From NCBI GenBank assembly GCA_019137255.1, contig WPDH01000060.1, forward strand, positions 186,001 to 250,000: DNA of 64,000 nucleotides. Reading direction: 5' to 3'. The notes below the pieces were generated by a model. It was not told where the DNA came from. It searched no databases and was given only the letters and a program-made list of their open reading frames with translations. Made by a program: the position numbers and the translations under genes. The DNA is from Corinectria fuckeliana. Its lineage: Eukaryota > Ascomycota > Sordariomycetes > Hypocreales > Nectriaceae. The first letter of the stretch is position 1, and each line of letters opens with the position of its first letter. Positions 10,379 through 22,092 of the stretch are shown one piece after another.

Positions 10379-13300
10379 ATGGCACAACAAAATGTAAGTC
10401 CTTCCATTTTTCTTCTTGGTAGTCAGTCCCCTTGCATTTACACTTATTTCGCTTCGGCCTTTTTCCCTCCCGCCTCATCTTTCCGTCTCATATGAGCCGC
10501 CTTCTCTCAAAGCCTCGCCGCGACACTGCATCCCAGTTCTAACTCATCGCCCAGGACTACAAAGCTACTAACTCTGACGCTCCGTCTGTGTCCGAGCCGA
10601 TGACTACTCAGCCAGGTTCAGACGCCTTGGCCAAGGATGTTGGCGGCGACACAGCCTCACCTTACGGGACTCGCTCCCGCAACAGGAACGGCTCCTCGCG
10701 CATCAATTATGCCGAGGATAGGGACATTGAAGCAGATGTCTATGATTATTACCAGGAGAAGAAAGATGGTGACTCTAAAAAGCCGTCGCGCCAGGCCAGC
10801 GCTGCCGCAAATGGCGATGTGCCCCGGGTTGGTGCCAATTCACGTAAGACTGGCACGGACGACGCCCGAGGAGCGCAGCCGCAGACCAGCTCCAAGGAAC
10901 AGCACTTGACCCCGTCAAACACTGCCTCCCCGACGGCGCCGCCGCCGTCCAGCGTCTCGCAGCCATCGCGAAAGCGTAAGGCCGCAGCCCAGTCCACAGG
11001 CCCCAACAGCCAAGCGGCATCTGCCAGCGGCTCGTCCAAAAGGAACGGGACCAATACTACGGCCGCCGCCGCAACAATAACGACAACAACAACAACAACA
11101 GGCGCTGCCACACCTCCGACGGGAATCTCATGGCCCGAAACTAACATGTTGACCTTTGAGAATTGCAAAGCTCGTCCGGACAACCGACGGATGGTGGCCG
11201 ACGATGGCACGGTGCTGGAGCCAAATGGTAACGCGCGCAAGGTCCACCACAAAATGAACCGTCGAGCGGGCTAACCAGCGATGCAGATCATGTGTACCTC
11301 GTTTGCGAGCCCCCAGGAGAGCCCTACTACCTGGGGCGTATCATGGAATTCCTCCACTCGCAAAACGACAATTCCAAGCCCGTGGACGCCATCCGGATCA
11401 ACTGGTATTACCGTCCCAAGGACATTGGGCGAAAGGCTCCTGACACGCGCATGGTCTTTGCGACGATGCACTCCGACATTAGCCCACTGACGGCTCTGCG
11501 TGGCAAGTGTCAAATCCGGCACAAAGCTGAGATTTCCAACATGGAGGAATATCGCAAGACGCCCGACAGCTTCTGGTACGAGAAGCTGTATGACCGTTAC
11601 ATCCAGAAGAACTACGACCTGATTCCTACGACGACTATTGTCAACGTGCCCGCCAACGTGAAGAAGGTGCTGGATGAGCGCTGGAAGTACGTGCTAGTTG
11701 AGCAGGGGCGTGGCAAGGAGCTCACTAGCGCCGTTAAGCTCTGCAAGAGATGCACCGGCTATTGTGCCAGGTACGTACCGCATGCACCGCCTCACGTCCC
11801 ACCACCCACGCAGTGGCTGACCTCATGCCTCTCAGTAACGACTCGGTTGACTGTGCCGTCTGCCAGTACACCTATCACATGAACTGCGTCAAACCACCCC
11901 TGCTGAAGAAGCCATCCCGTGGGTTCGCCTGGTCCTGTGCCGCGTGCAGTCGCGCGCAGGAGCGGAAGCTGGAGGCTCGCAATACACCCAACATTACTGA
12001 TCCCTTTGGCGATGCCGACGATGATGACATTCTGGACGAAGAGGACGAGGACTTGCAGTGCGCTGACACTGGCCGCACCAGCCCGACTGACGATGATTCT
12101 CACCACGAAGGCACTGCCGAGCAGATTTACCAGGCTAGTCTATGGCCCTATCGGTACCTTGGCATGCACTGCAAGCCCATAGACGCCCTCGACTACGATG
12201 ATCGCATCTACCCACGCGCAAGCACCCGTATTGGACCAAGAAACCAGGCGAATGTGGGACCCTGGCCGGGCCAACCAGTGGAATATGTCAAGCCACCAGA
12301 AACCAAAAAGAACGGCAAGAAGGATACGAAATCGGCCAAGGAGACACATGCAGCTCATGAGGCCCAAAAGTTACAGCGTGGGAAAAGGCCGAAGTGGGTA
12401 CAAGACATGCCCCCAGGCTACACGGCACGAGGCGAAGACCACGACCATGACGATGCCAACTGCACGGCAACACCTCTTTGGATCCCTCCCCCCAAGGACG
12501 CCATCTCAGACAAGGAAATAAACCAGTACATGGAGAAGGCCAAGGGGATGGCCAAGAGCTTTGGCCTGCCCGAGCGATCGACGAACCTCCAAGACGTTGC
12601 CCGTGACACCTTGTTCGACTGCGGATTTAATGCAAAGCGCGCGATTGGTGATCTGCCCAAAAAGGACAAGGCAGTTTTCAAGGAGCCTGAATTAACACCC
12701 GCAGAGCAGAAGAAATTCGAGGAAGGGGTTATGAAGTACGGTTCAGAACTGCATCTCGTTAAGAAGCACGTGAAGACGTTGCTCCCGGGCACAGTCACCC
12801 GCTATTATTACACCTGGAAGAAGACAGAACGCGGCAAACAGATCTGGGCGAACTATCCTGGTCGCAAGGGAAAGAAGGAGGCGAAACGAGCAGAGTCGGC
12901 CGCAAGTAAATTCGCCGACGACGTTGCCGACAATGACGACGATTCGGCGTTCGACAACGGCAAAGCTGCAGAGAAAAAGCGAGGATTCATGTGCCAGTTC
13001 TGCTCCACGACCAGCTCCCGACAGTGGCGGAGAGCGCCGAATGCACTGCAGGGCCCAGTCACCGAGACTGGCGCAAAGGCCTCCAACAAGGACAAGGGCA
13101 GCCAATATGTCGTCGCTCTGTGCCGCCGGTGTGCCGAGCTCTGGCGCCGCTATGCCATCCGATGGGAAGACATGGAAGAGGTGGCGAAGAAGGTTGCGCA
13201 GGCCGGCGGAAGGGCCTGGAAGCGCAAGCAGGACGAAGAGCTCCTCAAGGAATTGCAGGCTGCTAAAGAAATGGGCATGATGACACCAGAACGCGCACCA

Positions 13301-15560
13301 ACCCCTACCATCGCACCCGCTGTCAGCGCCCAAGAGCCACCCCGGAAGAAGCTCAAGGGTGCACCGCCAGAGAAGGAGGCGGACCCCAGCCACTCCGACC
13401 CAGGCAGTGTGGCGAGCTCTGAAAAACCCAAGAAAAAGGAGAAAACCGCGGAACCCCCCGCGGCACCCGAGCTGCCTAAGGCTCGAGTCCTTCCTTGCGC
13501 TATTTGCGACCAAATGGAGCCATTGGGAGACCAACATGTGTCCTGCCGAGAATGCCGCCTCACAGTGCATCGAAACTGCTATGGTATACTGGACAATCGC
13601 AACCACGGCAAATGGGTCTGCGATATGTGCGCCAACGACAAAAGTCCTCAGGTTTCAATTGTAAGTGGTCTAGCCGCCCACTCCTTCGCGCTCGCTAACA
13701 CCTCGGCAGCAATACAAATGCGTTCTCTGTCCCATTGAGCATACAGAGCATGACTTTGTAGAGCAGCCGAAGCTCACGCATCACAAGAAGAAGATGTCGG
13801 AAAAGGATCGCGAGAAGGAGCGAGTGGAAGTTCAGAAAGCCCGAAAGGCGGCCGAGTTTTACCGCAAGAAGCAAGAAGACATGAACCGGCCGGTCAACCC
13901 TCGCGAGCCGTTGAAAAGGACAGCCGACAACAATTGGGTTCATGTAACATGCGCTGTTTGGACCCCCGAGGTGAAGTTCGGCAACGCCAAGGCGCTCGCG
14001 CCTTCAGAAGGCATCCCTTCGATTCCGAAGTCGAAGTACGACGAGACGTGCAAGGCTTGCAACAAAAAGGACGGCGCATGCGTGTCGTGCCACCACTGCC
14101 GTGTGCCTTGTATGTCACAATCCCGAAACTGTGACGGTGATTTTGCTAATGGCATTCTAGTCCACGTTGAATGCGCGCGCCAGCAGGGACACGTCCTTGG
14201 ATTCGACATCACACCGGTTAAGAGCTCACGTCGAGACCAATTCAGCATTGTGACTATCAATGGAGAGGTTGGTACGATGGCGGCCGCCGTTTGGTGCAAG
14301 GATCACGTTCCCGCCAAGATCACTGTTCACCGCATGCACGAGGTCGCGGCCGAGTCGGGCTTGAATGCTCTGCAACTATACGTGCAGAATTTCAAACAGG
14401 CTGATCTCACACTCACGGGCACAGTACGTAAGGCGAATCTGATGACAACGGCAGCGAAGATGACGGGAACGCCGACGCAACCTGGTCTGCGACGATCCTC
14501 AACTACGACCATACCGGCCAACAGCGGATGGAACCACCAACGTCATGGGGAGGCGGCAGACGCTGCTTCGGATGCACGACAGCCGGGGGAGAAGGTCTGC
14601 ATTACCTGCGGCATCGATGTCAGCCCAAAGTGGTGGCCCATCAACAACTCCCAAGAGCGTGAGCTCACGAACGGGCACTATGGCGCACTTGGGAGCGAGG
14701 CGCAGAAGTTTGTTGAGCAACGAAGGTTCCAGTGTCACAAGTGTCGCAAGGCCAACCGCACTACGAAGCCGCACCCACCGCGACCATCTCCCACAGTTAT
14801 GGAAGCACCTCGACCACCTCTGCGCGAGCCCAGTTTGCCTGCTGCAGTTCCGCCGCTTCGAAGCCCGCCGCCTCCGATCTCCAATCACCGAGTGGCGCAT
14901 CCGGCTAGCTACGCGTGGCCACCACATGTACCCCCTCATGCAGGCCCCCCTCCGATCCAGGCACAAGCCCATGCTCCGGATCATACTCTTGGCCCCCGAC
15001 CGTCACCTGTTGCACACGCCTACCCGCCGCCTCCGCCTCGGGGAGCCTACGATGGGTGGGGAGCCAGGCCCGAGAGTCAGCATGGGTCTCCTCCTCGGCA
15101 TTTGAACGGAGGGCCACCACCTCACAACCCATTACCAGCGACCTTTTCCTCACTCCGGCCGCCACCACTTTCGGGCCCTCCGGCGCCTGCACCAGCCCCC
15201 GTGAGCCACCAGGTCAGCCATGGACCACAGCCCTATCTGAATGGGCTGCCTCCATCTCCCAGACGGTTAAGCGGACCAGCGCCGCCATCACGATATGCAC
15301 CGCCATATCATGGGCATACGCACCACAGCCCGGCGGCGCACTTTCCATCTCCAGGCTTAAGCAACGGAGTACCACCTCCAAGAAATGATGTATTTGGACA
15401 AGGCATGCGCCCACAGAGGACGCCCTTCTCTGCCGGTCCTATTAGTCCGCCGGGCTCGCGGGGTGGGCTGCCATTAGCACATGAACCACCACGACCACCG
15501 GAAAGCCGGCCAGCAAGCGGAGCGAGTGCGAGTCCTTCTTTGCGAAACTTGCTCTCCTAA
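10379..15560 (+). CDS. snt2: SNT2-type chromatin reader (BAH, PHD, SANT, extended PHD)
   Basis: Exons 10379-10393, 10555-11227, 11287-11770, 11836-13660, 13710-14109 and 14161-15560 sum to 4797 nt, 1598 residues. Order of domains: Ser/Thr/Ala-rich N-terminus; BAH domain from about residue 230 (DHVYLVCEPPGEPYYLGR); PHD finger about 385-435 (CKRCTGYC..CAVCQYTYHMNC); SANT/Myb helix set about 680-730; a GATA-like zinc finger about 775-830 (CQFC..CRRC); second PHD about 943-995; extended PHD about 1000-1160 (CVLCPIEHTEHD..CKACNKKDGACVSC); a further CxxC zinc unit (CITCG..CHKC) about 1278-1335; a Pro-rich tail. In yeasts Snt2 acts in a histone deacetylase or demethylase complex in stress-linked transcription and can act as a RING-like ubiquitin ligase. 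First exon is only 15 nt (MAQQN) followed by a 161-bp intron. The last intron (14110-14160) is 51 nt and free of stops. Confidence 0.93.
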
Positions 15561-16833
15561 GGGGACGCTCGTGCTAGCTGAATTTTGACCTTGCACCAGA
15601 GAAGGCTTTTTGGTGTGTTGCATAGTCGAAGCTCGCATGGTATTTTACCTAATAGAGGATGACACGTTCATAATGGGAAGCAAAGGGGATGGTCGATTTG
15701 TAAGAAAATGATGATGACGCGGAAGTAAAGTCTGGCGGCACTATCTGCATCGGAGTTCAAACAGATGAAATGGATAGCGGGGACAACAGGAAACAGGATA
15801 CGGGGAATCAGAGGGAACGAGTAGCGTAGTCATTTCAAGAAGCATCGAAAGAAGAGCGTTTGAGAGGCGACTGGTGTTTCTTTTTCGAAGAATAAAACAG
15901 TGGAATTATTGGTTAGTAGTATTTGCGACTAGTTTACACTGTACTGTGAGAAGTGATGGACCTACAAGACGAAGCTGACTGTTAGAATGCGGAAAACAAG
16001 GAGCTACTTGAAGAAAGCAAGCTACTAGTAGACAAAAATGTCTATACGTACTAATAGTGAGGGATACCTACCACGGTTGACATAGGTACATCTGTCTTTG
16101 CGCATGTCCGTCATTTCGGCATCTAAGTAAACTATCTAAGTATGTACTTATCGAGTGCTCCAAGAGCCGATGGGGATGGAGACGGGAGCGGCCCCACAAT
16201 TGGGCGGCGAGCCGATGGGCCTGATCCTGGCCAATCAGAACCGGGATGCCGCCATGTGGGAAGCCGGTTCAGTGCGGACGGAAAGACCCGGAGTACGTAG
16301 GCACCCAGGGACCTCTGCCGGGAAGGGGCCCGCCGCGTCACGGAGGTAATTACGTACTGCTTGGTACCTTTGTACTGTTACTCAGTGCCAAGCAAGATGG
16401 CATCGTGGCGTCTCAGCTCTGGGTGGCTCAGCCTCAGCAGGTCTGTCCGTGTCAGCTTTCCAATCCGTCCACCTTCAATCTTCAAATCTTCAAATCGTCA
16501 ATCTTCAATCTTCATCACGTCCAGATCCGCCACCCCTTCCTTCATCTTCTCTACTTTTAGCAAGCGCGCGGTTTCTTGGGGCCTGCTCGACAAATCCAAT
16601 TGCACTCGCCTGGCATTTTGCGATCGTTTGTCACTGACGTTGCGTCCATCGAGGGCTCCCTCCCCACGAGCTACGACCGTCACTCCTCAGTCCTCTCCAC
16701 GTCCCTACGCCTCTCTCGACGGGTTGGTCTATCGAAAATACCCTCACGGAGACGACCACGCGAACGCGCGAACACGACGTCGGGATTGCGGGGACTAGAC
16801 GTCACGACAACGCAGCAACATACTCTAGCCATC
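15561..16833. other. Intergenic region between SNT2 and ENV7-type kinase
   Basis: Holds the 3' flank of SNT2 and the promoter of the kinase gene. I see no coding exon or RNA gene. The last 400 bp are pyrimidine-rich with repeated TCAATCTTCA-like phrases (about 16471-16517), typical of a fungal 5' leader. Confidence 0.6.
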
Positions 16834-18196
16834 ATGGCGCAAGTCCTCCTGGACCTCTTCTATTCCTTCGGGAACTGCCTCAACTGCTTCCCCGGATCGC
16901 CCACCCTCAAGATCAACAACCGGAGCTTCAAGATCCTGCGGCTGCTCGGCGAGGTAGGCTACTACTAGTCCTCCTGGACACAAACCATGCTGACAGGCTC
17001 TTCTTCTTCCCATTCCCATAGGGCGGCTTCTCCTACGTTTACCTCGTCGAAGACACGTCTAGCCATGAGCTCTTCGCCCTCAAGAAAATTCGCTGCCCCT
17101 TCGGCGCCGAGTCCGTCCAGCAGGCCATGCGCGAGGTCGACGCCTACCGCCTGTTTGCGCATGTGCCTGCCATCATCTCCGCCATCGACCACTCCGTCGC
17201 GACCGAGCGCGGCGCCGATGAGACCACCAAGACCGTCTATGTCCTGCTTCCCTACTACAAGCGCGGCAACCTCCAGGACATGATCAATGCCAACCTCGTC
17301 AACCACGACCGCTTCCCTGAGCGCCGCCTCATGCTACTGTTCTTGGGCGTCTGTAACGCCTTGCGCTCCATGCACGACTACAAGCCCGCCGTAGAGCGCA
17401 TGGATATGGGGCGTGAGGAGGACCAGCCACCCAACGACGGGCCCGACTCCGGCAGAAGGATGAACACGAGGGGCAAGAGGACCGAGGAAGAGGAGGAGGG
17501 CGAGCAAGAGAGGCCGCTCATGGAGGCCGAAAACCAAGTCAGCGGTGGTCGCGTAACAAACCAGTCCTATGCCCATCGCGATATCAAGCCAGGTACGCTT
17601 TCATGCCCCCCCCCCCCCTCTGACAAGACATTCACGCTCGCTCACACCTCAACTTCATAGGTAACATCATGATCGACGACACCGGCTCTACGCCTATCCT
17701 CATGGACCTCGGTTCCGTCGCCATCTCCCCCATTCCTGTCACGTCCCAGTCCGTCGCGCTCCAGATCCAGGACACGGCCGCCGAGCACTCCACCATGCCC
17801 TACCGCGCCCCCGAGCTCTTCGACGTGCGCACCGGCGCCGTCGTCGACACAAAGGTCGACATATGGTCCCTCGGCTGCACCCTCTACGCCTGCCTCGTCG
17901 GCAAGTCCCCCTTCGAGATGCGCTCCGATGAGACTGGCGGCACCCTCTCCCTCTGCGTCCTCGGCGGCGACTGGCGCTTCCCCGACGAGGGGCCTCAGGG
18001 CGTCAAGCGCTCCAACAGCATGCGGCCCCAGCAGCAGCAGCAGGCCAACGCCGCCAACACCGTCGAGATTAGCGAGCCCATCCGTGAGGTCGTACGGAAG
18101 TGCCTACGCGTCGAACCTGCCGAGCGACCTGATATCAATGAGCTCATCGAAATGGTCCAGAACGTCATCCAGGAGCTACCCGAAGATACTAACTAA
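16834..18196 (+). CDS. env7: Serine/threonine kinase, ENV7/STK16 (NAK) family
   Basis: Exons 16834-16953, 17022-17592 and 17661-18196 (120+571+536 nt) give 408 residues; both introns are 68 bp. The glycine loop (LGEGGFSYVYLVED) crosses the first junction. Also visible: FALKKI lysine, HRDIKPGNIM catalytic loop across the second junction, DLGS in place of DFG (usual for this family), PYRAPELFD activation-loop end, and DIWSLGCTLYACL. Cysteines 15 and 18 in NCLNCFPG resemble the palmitoylation site that anchors yeast Env7 to the vacuole membrane, where it restrains vacuole fusion. A roughly 60-residue Glu/Arg-rich insert precedes HRD. The second intron has a 14-C run. The gene converges with AMS1, also a vacuolar protein in yeast, but I do not infer a shared control from that. 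Confidence 0.92.
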
Positions 18197-18728
18197 GGGT
18201 ACTATCACCGCTGTTCGGGTTAGCGGATGAGAGGATGAGATGACGAGAGGAAGTAGGCGAGCAAGGATAGAAAGATGGAAAGAAAGAGAGAGAGAACTTG
18301 AACGACAGACGAGACGATATTGTAGGATATTTCGAACCAAATTTCTTGCCCACCTGCGAGGTATCGAACTGGGGTTTAGCCTCTTCACGACTTCACTGAG
18401 GTAGCTTGACTGGGCTTATTTGCCCGTGTCACGGGAAGGGGCAATGGCGTTTTAGGGATATTTTATTTATAGAGATACTGATTGTGCTCAGGTGTTAACC
18501 TTAATCTATAGCCATAATGAATTTCTGCCATGTCCTTCACTGAGCGCAGCATCTCCATCCCTAGCCGTCGTCGTCGCCCATCATTCTGCCCTGTTTCATC
18601 CCGTGTCTCTTGCATTTTCCCGTTATCTTGACGAAACCTAGCTTTGCCACATCATTATCAAGAGGTTAGAATCCAAGCATCACCCGAATTCCAGAACCTG
18701 GGCACACACATTCAATCTCCTCATCGCT
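18197..18728. other. Convergent 3' intergenic region (ENV7 / AMS1)
   Basis: Carries 3' flanks of two convergent genes. No coding or structural feature seen. A TTCGAT-like string near 18365 on the minus strand is not part of a foldable tRNA. Confidence 0.6.
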
Positions 18729-21700
18729 CTAGAGTTGGATTTTGAACGTGGCCACCTCAAACGGCCGGAGCTGGATGGAAAATTTGCCGTCCGAATGCTT
18801 GATCTCTTCGAGTTCGTCCTCCAAAATGTTCGTCTTGGTGACCTGCTTGACATCAAACGTCGTCTCAATCGTGCCCCTGCTGTGGCCGCCAAGAGACTCG
18901 TACACGCGGCAAATGATGCTCTGTCCCTTGTTGACGCGCAGGTTCTGATCGAGGCTAACGTCCTCGTCATCATGGCCGCGCTTGAGCGTATCCAGCATCA
19001 GGGACTGAGACTCGTCCGAGTTGACAAGCTTGATGGGCGACTTGGAAAGACTCGTAATGGCGGTCTTGGGTCCCGAAAGGGGCTTAAGAGGGTTGTTCAA
19101 AGCGTATGCAGCCCGTACTGTTGCCGACGACAGTCCTCCCTTGTGAGGGAAGATGGCCCAGCGGATGGAATGGCGTCCCATATCTGCGTTTGCATCAGGG
19201 GCCTTGGGAGACCGAAGCAGGGAAAGGCGCATCAGCTTTCCAGCAGTGGCGAACCCATACTTGCTGTCGTTGAGAATGGAAACTCCGTAGTTGTGCTCCG
19301 AGAGATCGGCAAAGCGGTGGCAGCACACCTCAAACTTGGCCATGTCCCAGCTGGTGTTGTAGTGAGTTGGCCGTTTGGTGATGCTGAACGCCGTTTCGTA
19401 TGAGGCCTCCGAGTTGACAATGTCAACCGGGAACTCAACCTTGAGGAACTTGGAGTCCTCGTGCCAGTCCACCTCGGCGGAGCAGTCAACCTGTGAAGGC
19501 TGGCCCTCAAGCGCCGCCGACAAGCTGATGTATGATTTGATGGAGCTTTTCGCGCTGATCTTGATGTCGGTCACCAGAGTGACAGAATGAGGCTTCTGCT
19601 TGTAAATGCTCGTCTGCCCATAATCGAGTGATCTGCGGGTGTCCAGGTGGTAAACTTCCACATCCCAAGCTTGCCAGTAAAGAGGGATGTCATCGAAAAT
19701 GACAAACTTGTTGGCCTTTCCACCCTTATCAATAACCTCGCGATCGTTGACTAGGTCACGAAGGGAAGTAATGCAGCCACTCTCGACGACGACGCGGAGC
19801 TGATCATTTTGGAGAACGAAGACGTTGTTCGACTCCTCCAGGACAGACACGCCAGTCGTGTCTTCTAGGGCCTTGAAAGAACGGAGGGCAATCATCGGGC
19901 CATCACCACAAGCGACACCGACCTCCGTCTCGGAGATCTCAACGAGCTCATTTCGGCTCCAGGGGAGGGTGTTGATGACGGCAGCCTCGTGAAGGCAGTC
20001 AGAAGGTGTTTCCGTCACCCCAAACACGCTATATAGCTCTTTGAGCAACTTCTTTCCAGTCTTGAAAACTTTGGCGTATTCCTAGTAAAAGTTAGCAGTG
20101 GATTCTAAATTGAGCAGGGAAGAAAGCGTACCTCGTCCGAATCATCATAGCACATGCCAATGCTGCTTCCGGGAAGACAGTCGTGAAACTGGCAAAGGAG
20201 TACAGATTCCCACATGTCGTCGATATCCCTGGTGGGGTATTTGTAGGACGGATACTTAATCGAAGCAATAGTAGCCAGCTGCTCGATGTCTCGCAGCAGG
20301 ACCTCGGACTTGCGGTTATAGTACTTGTTGTTGGCCTGAGTGGTGTAGGTGCCTCGGTGAAGCTCGAAGTACAGCTCGCCGTACCACGTTGGGAACTCGC
20401 CGATCTTGGAGCTCAGGCGGTCGAAGAAGTCATCAACCGTGAGGCCCAGCTTAACCTTGGGGATGCCGCCGATTGTGTTGCTGATGCCGGCGCAGCGTCG
20501 GAGCTTCTCAAAGTGTTGCCAAGTTGGGCCACCACCGCCGTCACCCTTGCCGAAGACAAGGAGAGACGAGCTGTCAACGCGCATGGTCTTGTGGTTCGAA
20601 ATGCTCCTCTTAACATCGCCAAAGTTGGCATCCGACGTGTAGGTTTCCGAGGGAGGCATATGGCAGATGACCTGGCTGCCATCGGGGCTGACCCACATGA
20701 AAGTGGTGTGGGGGAAGTTGTTGATGTTGTTCCAGCTCAACTTTTGGGTCATGAAGCGGTCCATGCCGGCCAGTCGGCAGAGCTGAGGAAGCTGGCTCGA
20801 GTATCCAAACGTGTCAGGTAGCCAGAAAGTGCGGCAGCGAGAGCCAAACTCGTTTTCGAAGAACCTCTGGCCGTAGAGGAATTGACGAACCAGAGATTCG
20901 CCGCTGGGCATGTTGGTGTCGTGCTCGACCCAGCTACCACCGATGGGATGGAACTGGCCCTCTTTGACCTTGGTTTTGACGCGGTCGTAGGCGGCGGGAT
21001 AGTTTTGCTTCAGCCACTTGAACTGCTGAGCCTGCGAACAAGCAAAGTTGGCCTCCGGGTAGCGCTCCATCAGATCACACTGGTTGGTCCAGGACCGGGC
21101 AACCTTGCGCTTCGTCTCGGCCCACGGCCACAGCCAGCAGCTGTCAATGTGGCAGTGGCCGATGCCGTAAACGACAGGGTCCTTTCCTACTTCGTAGACC
21201 CGGTGGGAATCGACATCAGGACCCAAGATATCCTTGGCAATTTGGCGACACTTCAGAATGGACTCTTGGTCGTTGACCTGGAAAGTATTGATAATCTTCA
21301 TGGCAACGGAGAGCGCACGATTCTGCTCAGCCGAGTTCTCTGGGAGCTCTCGGGCGGCGTCGCCAATCTCCCACATGTCGATGTGAAGCATGCGAGCCGG
21401 GAGGTTGACGGCGACAATGTCGGCCTTGGAGAGGGTGAAGTGCCTATTGGGGTCTGGCGGCGCGATGCTAGTCTTACCGTCTGGCGCATTCCCAAACATG
21501 CCATTGCAGGCCATTTCAATGTAGATGGTGTGCTCCTGGCCATCGCGGAAGTCCTTGGGGATGACCCACTCAATACGTTCGCCGGCGCCGGTGAGGCCCT
21601 GGATGGGGACGCCGTCGTGGGTCCAGATTGTGCCTTCATTGTTGGCATCCCAATGGAGTTCAAGGTGCTCCTCGTCGACAAGGTCATCGGGGATGGACAG

Positions 21701-22092
21701 CACGACCTTGAACCAATGGGTAGACCAGGAGGGGCCGAAAGAGGAGCCGACGTCCGTCTCTCTGAATTCGTTAGAGACAGCCTCGTCAAAGGTCGGACGG
21801 GTGGTTTCCGGGGCGTCCCAGACCCAGAGCTTGACATAAGGCCTGCCCGAGTATCTGGCATTGTACATGTTGCTGTATTTCAGCGTGTTAGCATTCGTGC
21901 TCGTCTCCATGCACCACGAAAGTCGCGGGAGTGGATTGTGTCTTACGCTAGTAGGTTGACCTTCTCATACTGTCCTGACTTATAAAACTGTTCGATACGG
22001 CCTTTCAAGATGTTGGACTTGGGCACACCGATGGGCCGGTCGGCCAAGATGGGGTAAGAGCCATGGCCCTTGAGCTCGCCGCCTCCACCCAT
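18729..22092 (-). CDS. ams1: Vacuolar/cytosolic alpha-mannosidase, GH38 (AMS1)
   Basis: Exons 22092-21947, 21872-20132 and 20081-18729 (146+1741+1353 nt) give 1079 residues, the usual AMS1 length. Introns are 74 and 50 bp. It hydrolyses free oligomannosides released from glycoproteins; yeast Ams1 reaches the vacuole from the cytosol without a signal peptide, and none is seen here. The N-terminal exon (RPIGVPKSNILKGRIEQFY) matches the start of AMS1 proteins. Catalytic features: zinc-binding HCHIDSCWLWPW, the nucleophile aspartate in TFWLPDTFGYSSQLPQ, GSWVEHDTNMPSGES, and YFELHRGTYTTQA. The C-terminal beta-rich mannosidase domain reaches the stop at 18729. The open frame on the opposite strand inside 20882-21985 is a mirror of codon bias and was not annotated. 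Confidence 0.96.

Noticed and set aside
12743..13606. 287-codon minus-strand open frame inside SNT2
   Set aside because: Antisense shadow of SNT2 coding exons, with no start context or motif.
18340..18380. TTCGAT-like T-loop suggesting a tRNA on the minus strand
   Set aside because: Flanking bases do not pair to a T-stem and no acceptor stem or anticodon arm can be drawn.
20882..21985. 367-codon open frame on the plus strand inside the AMS1 gene
   Set aside because: It mirrors the strong codon bias of AMS1 on the opposite strand, has no recognisable motif, and AMS1 is certain.
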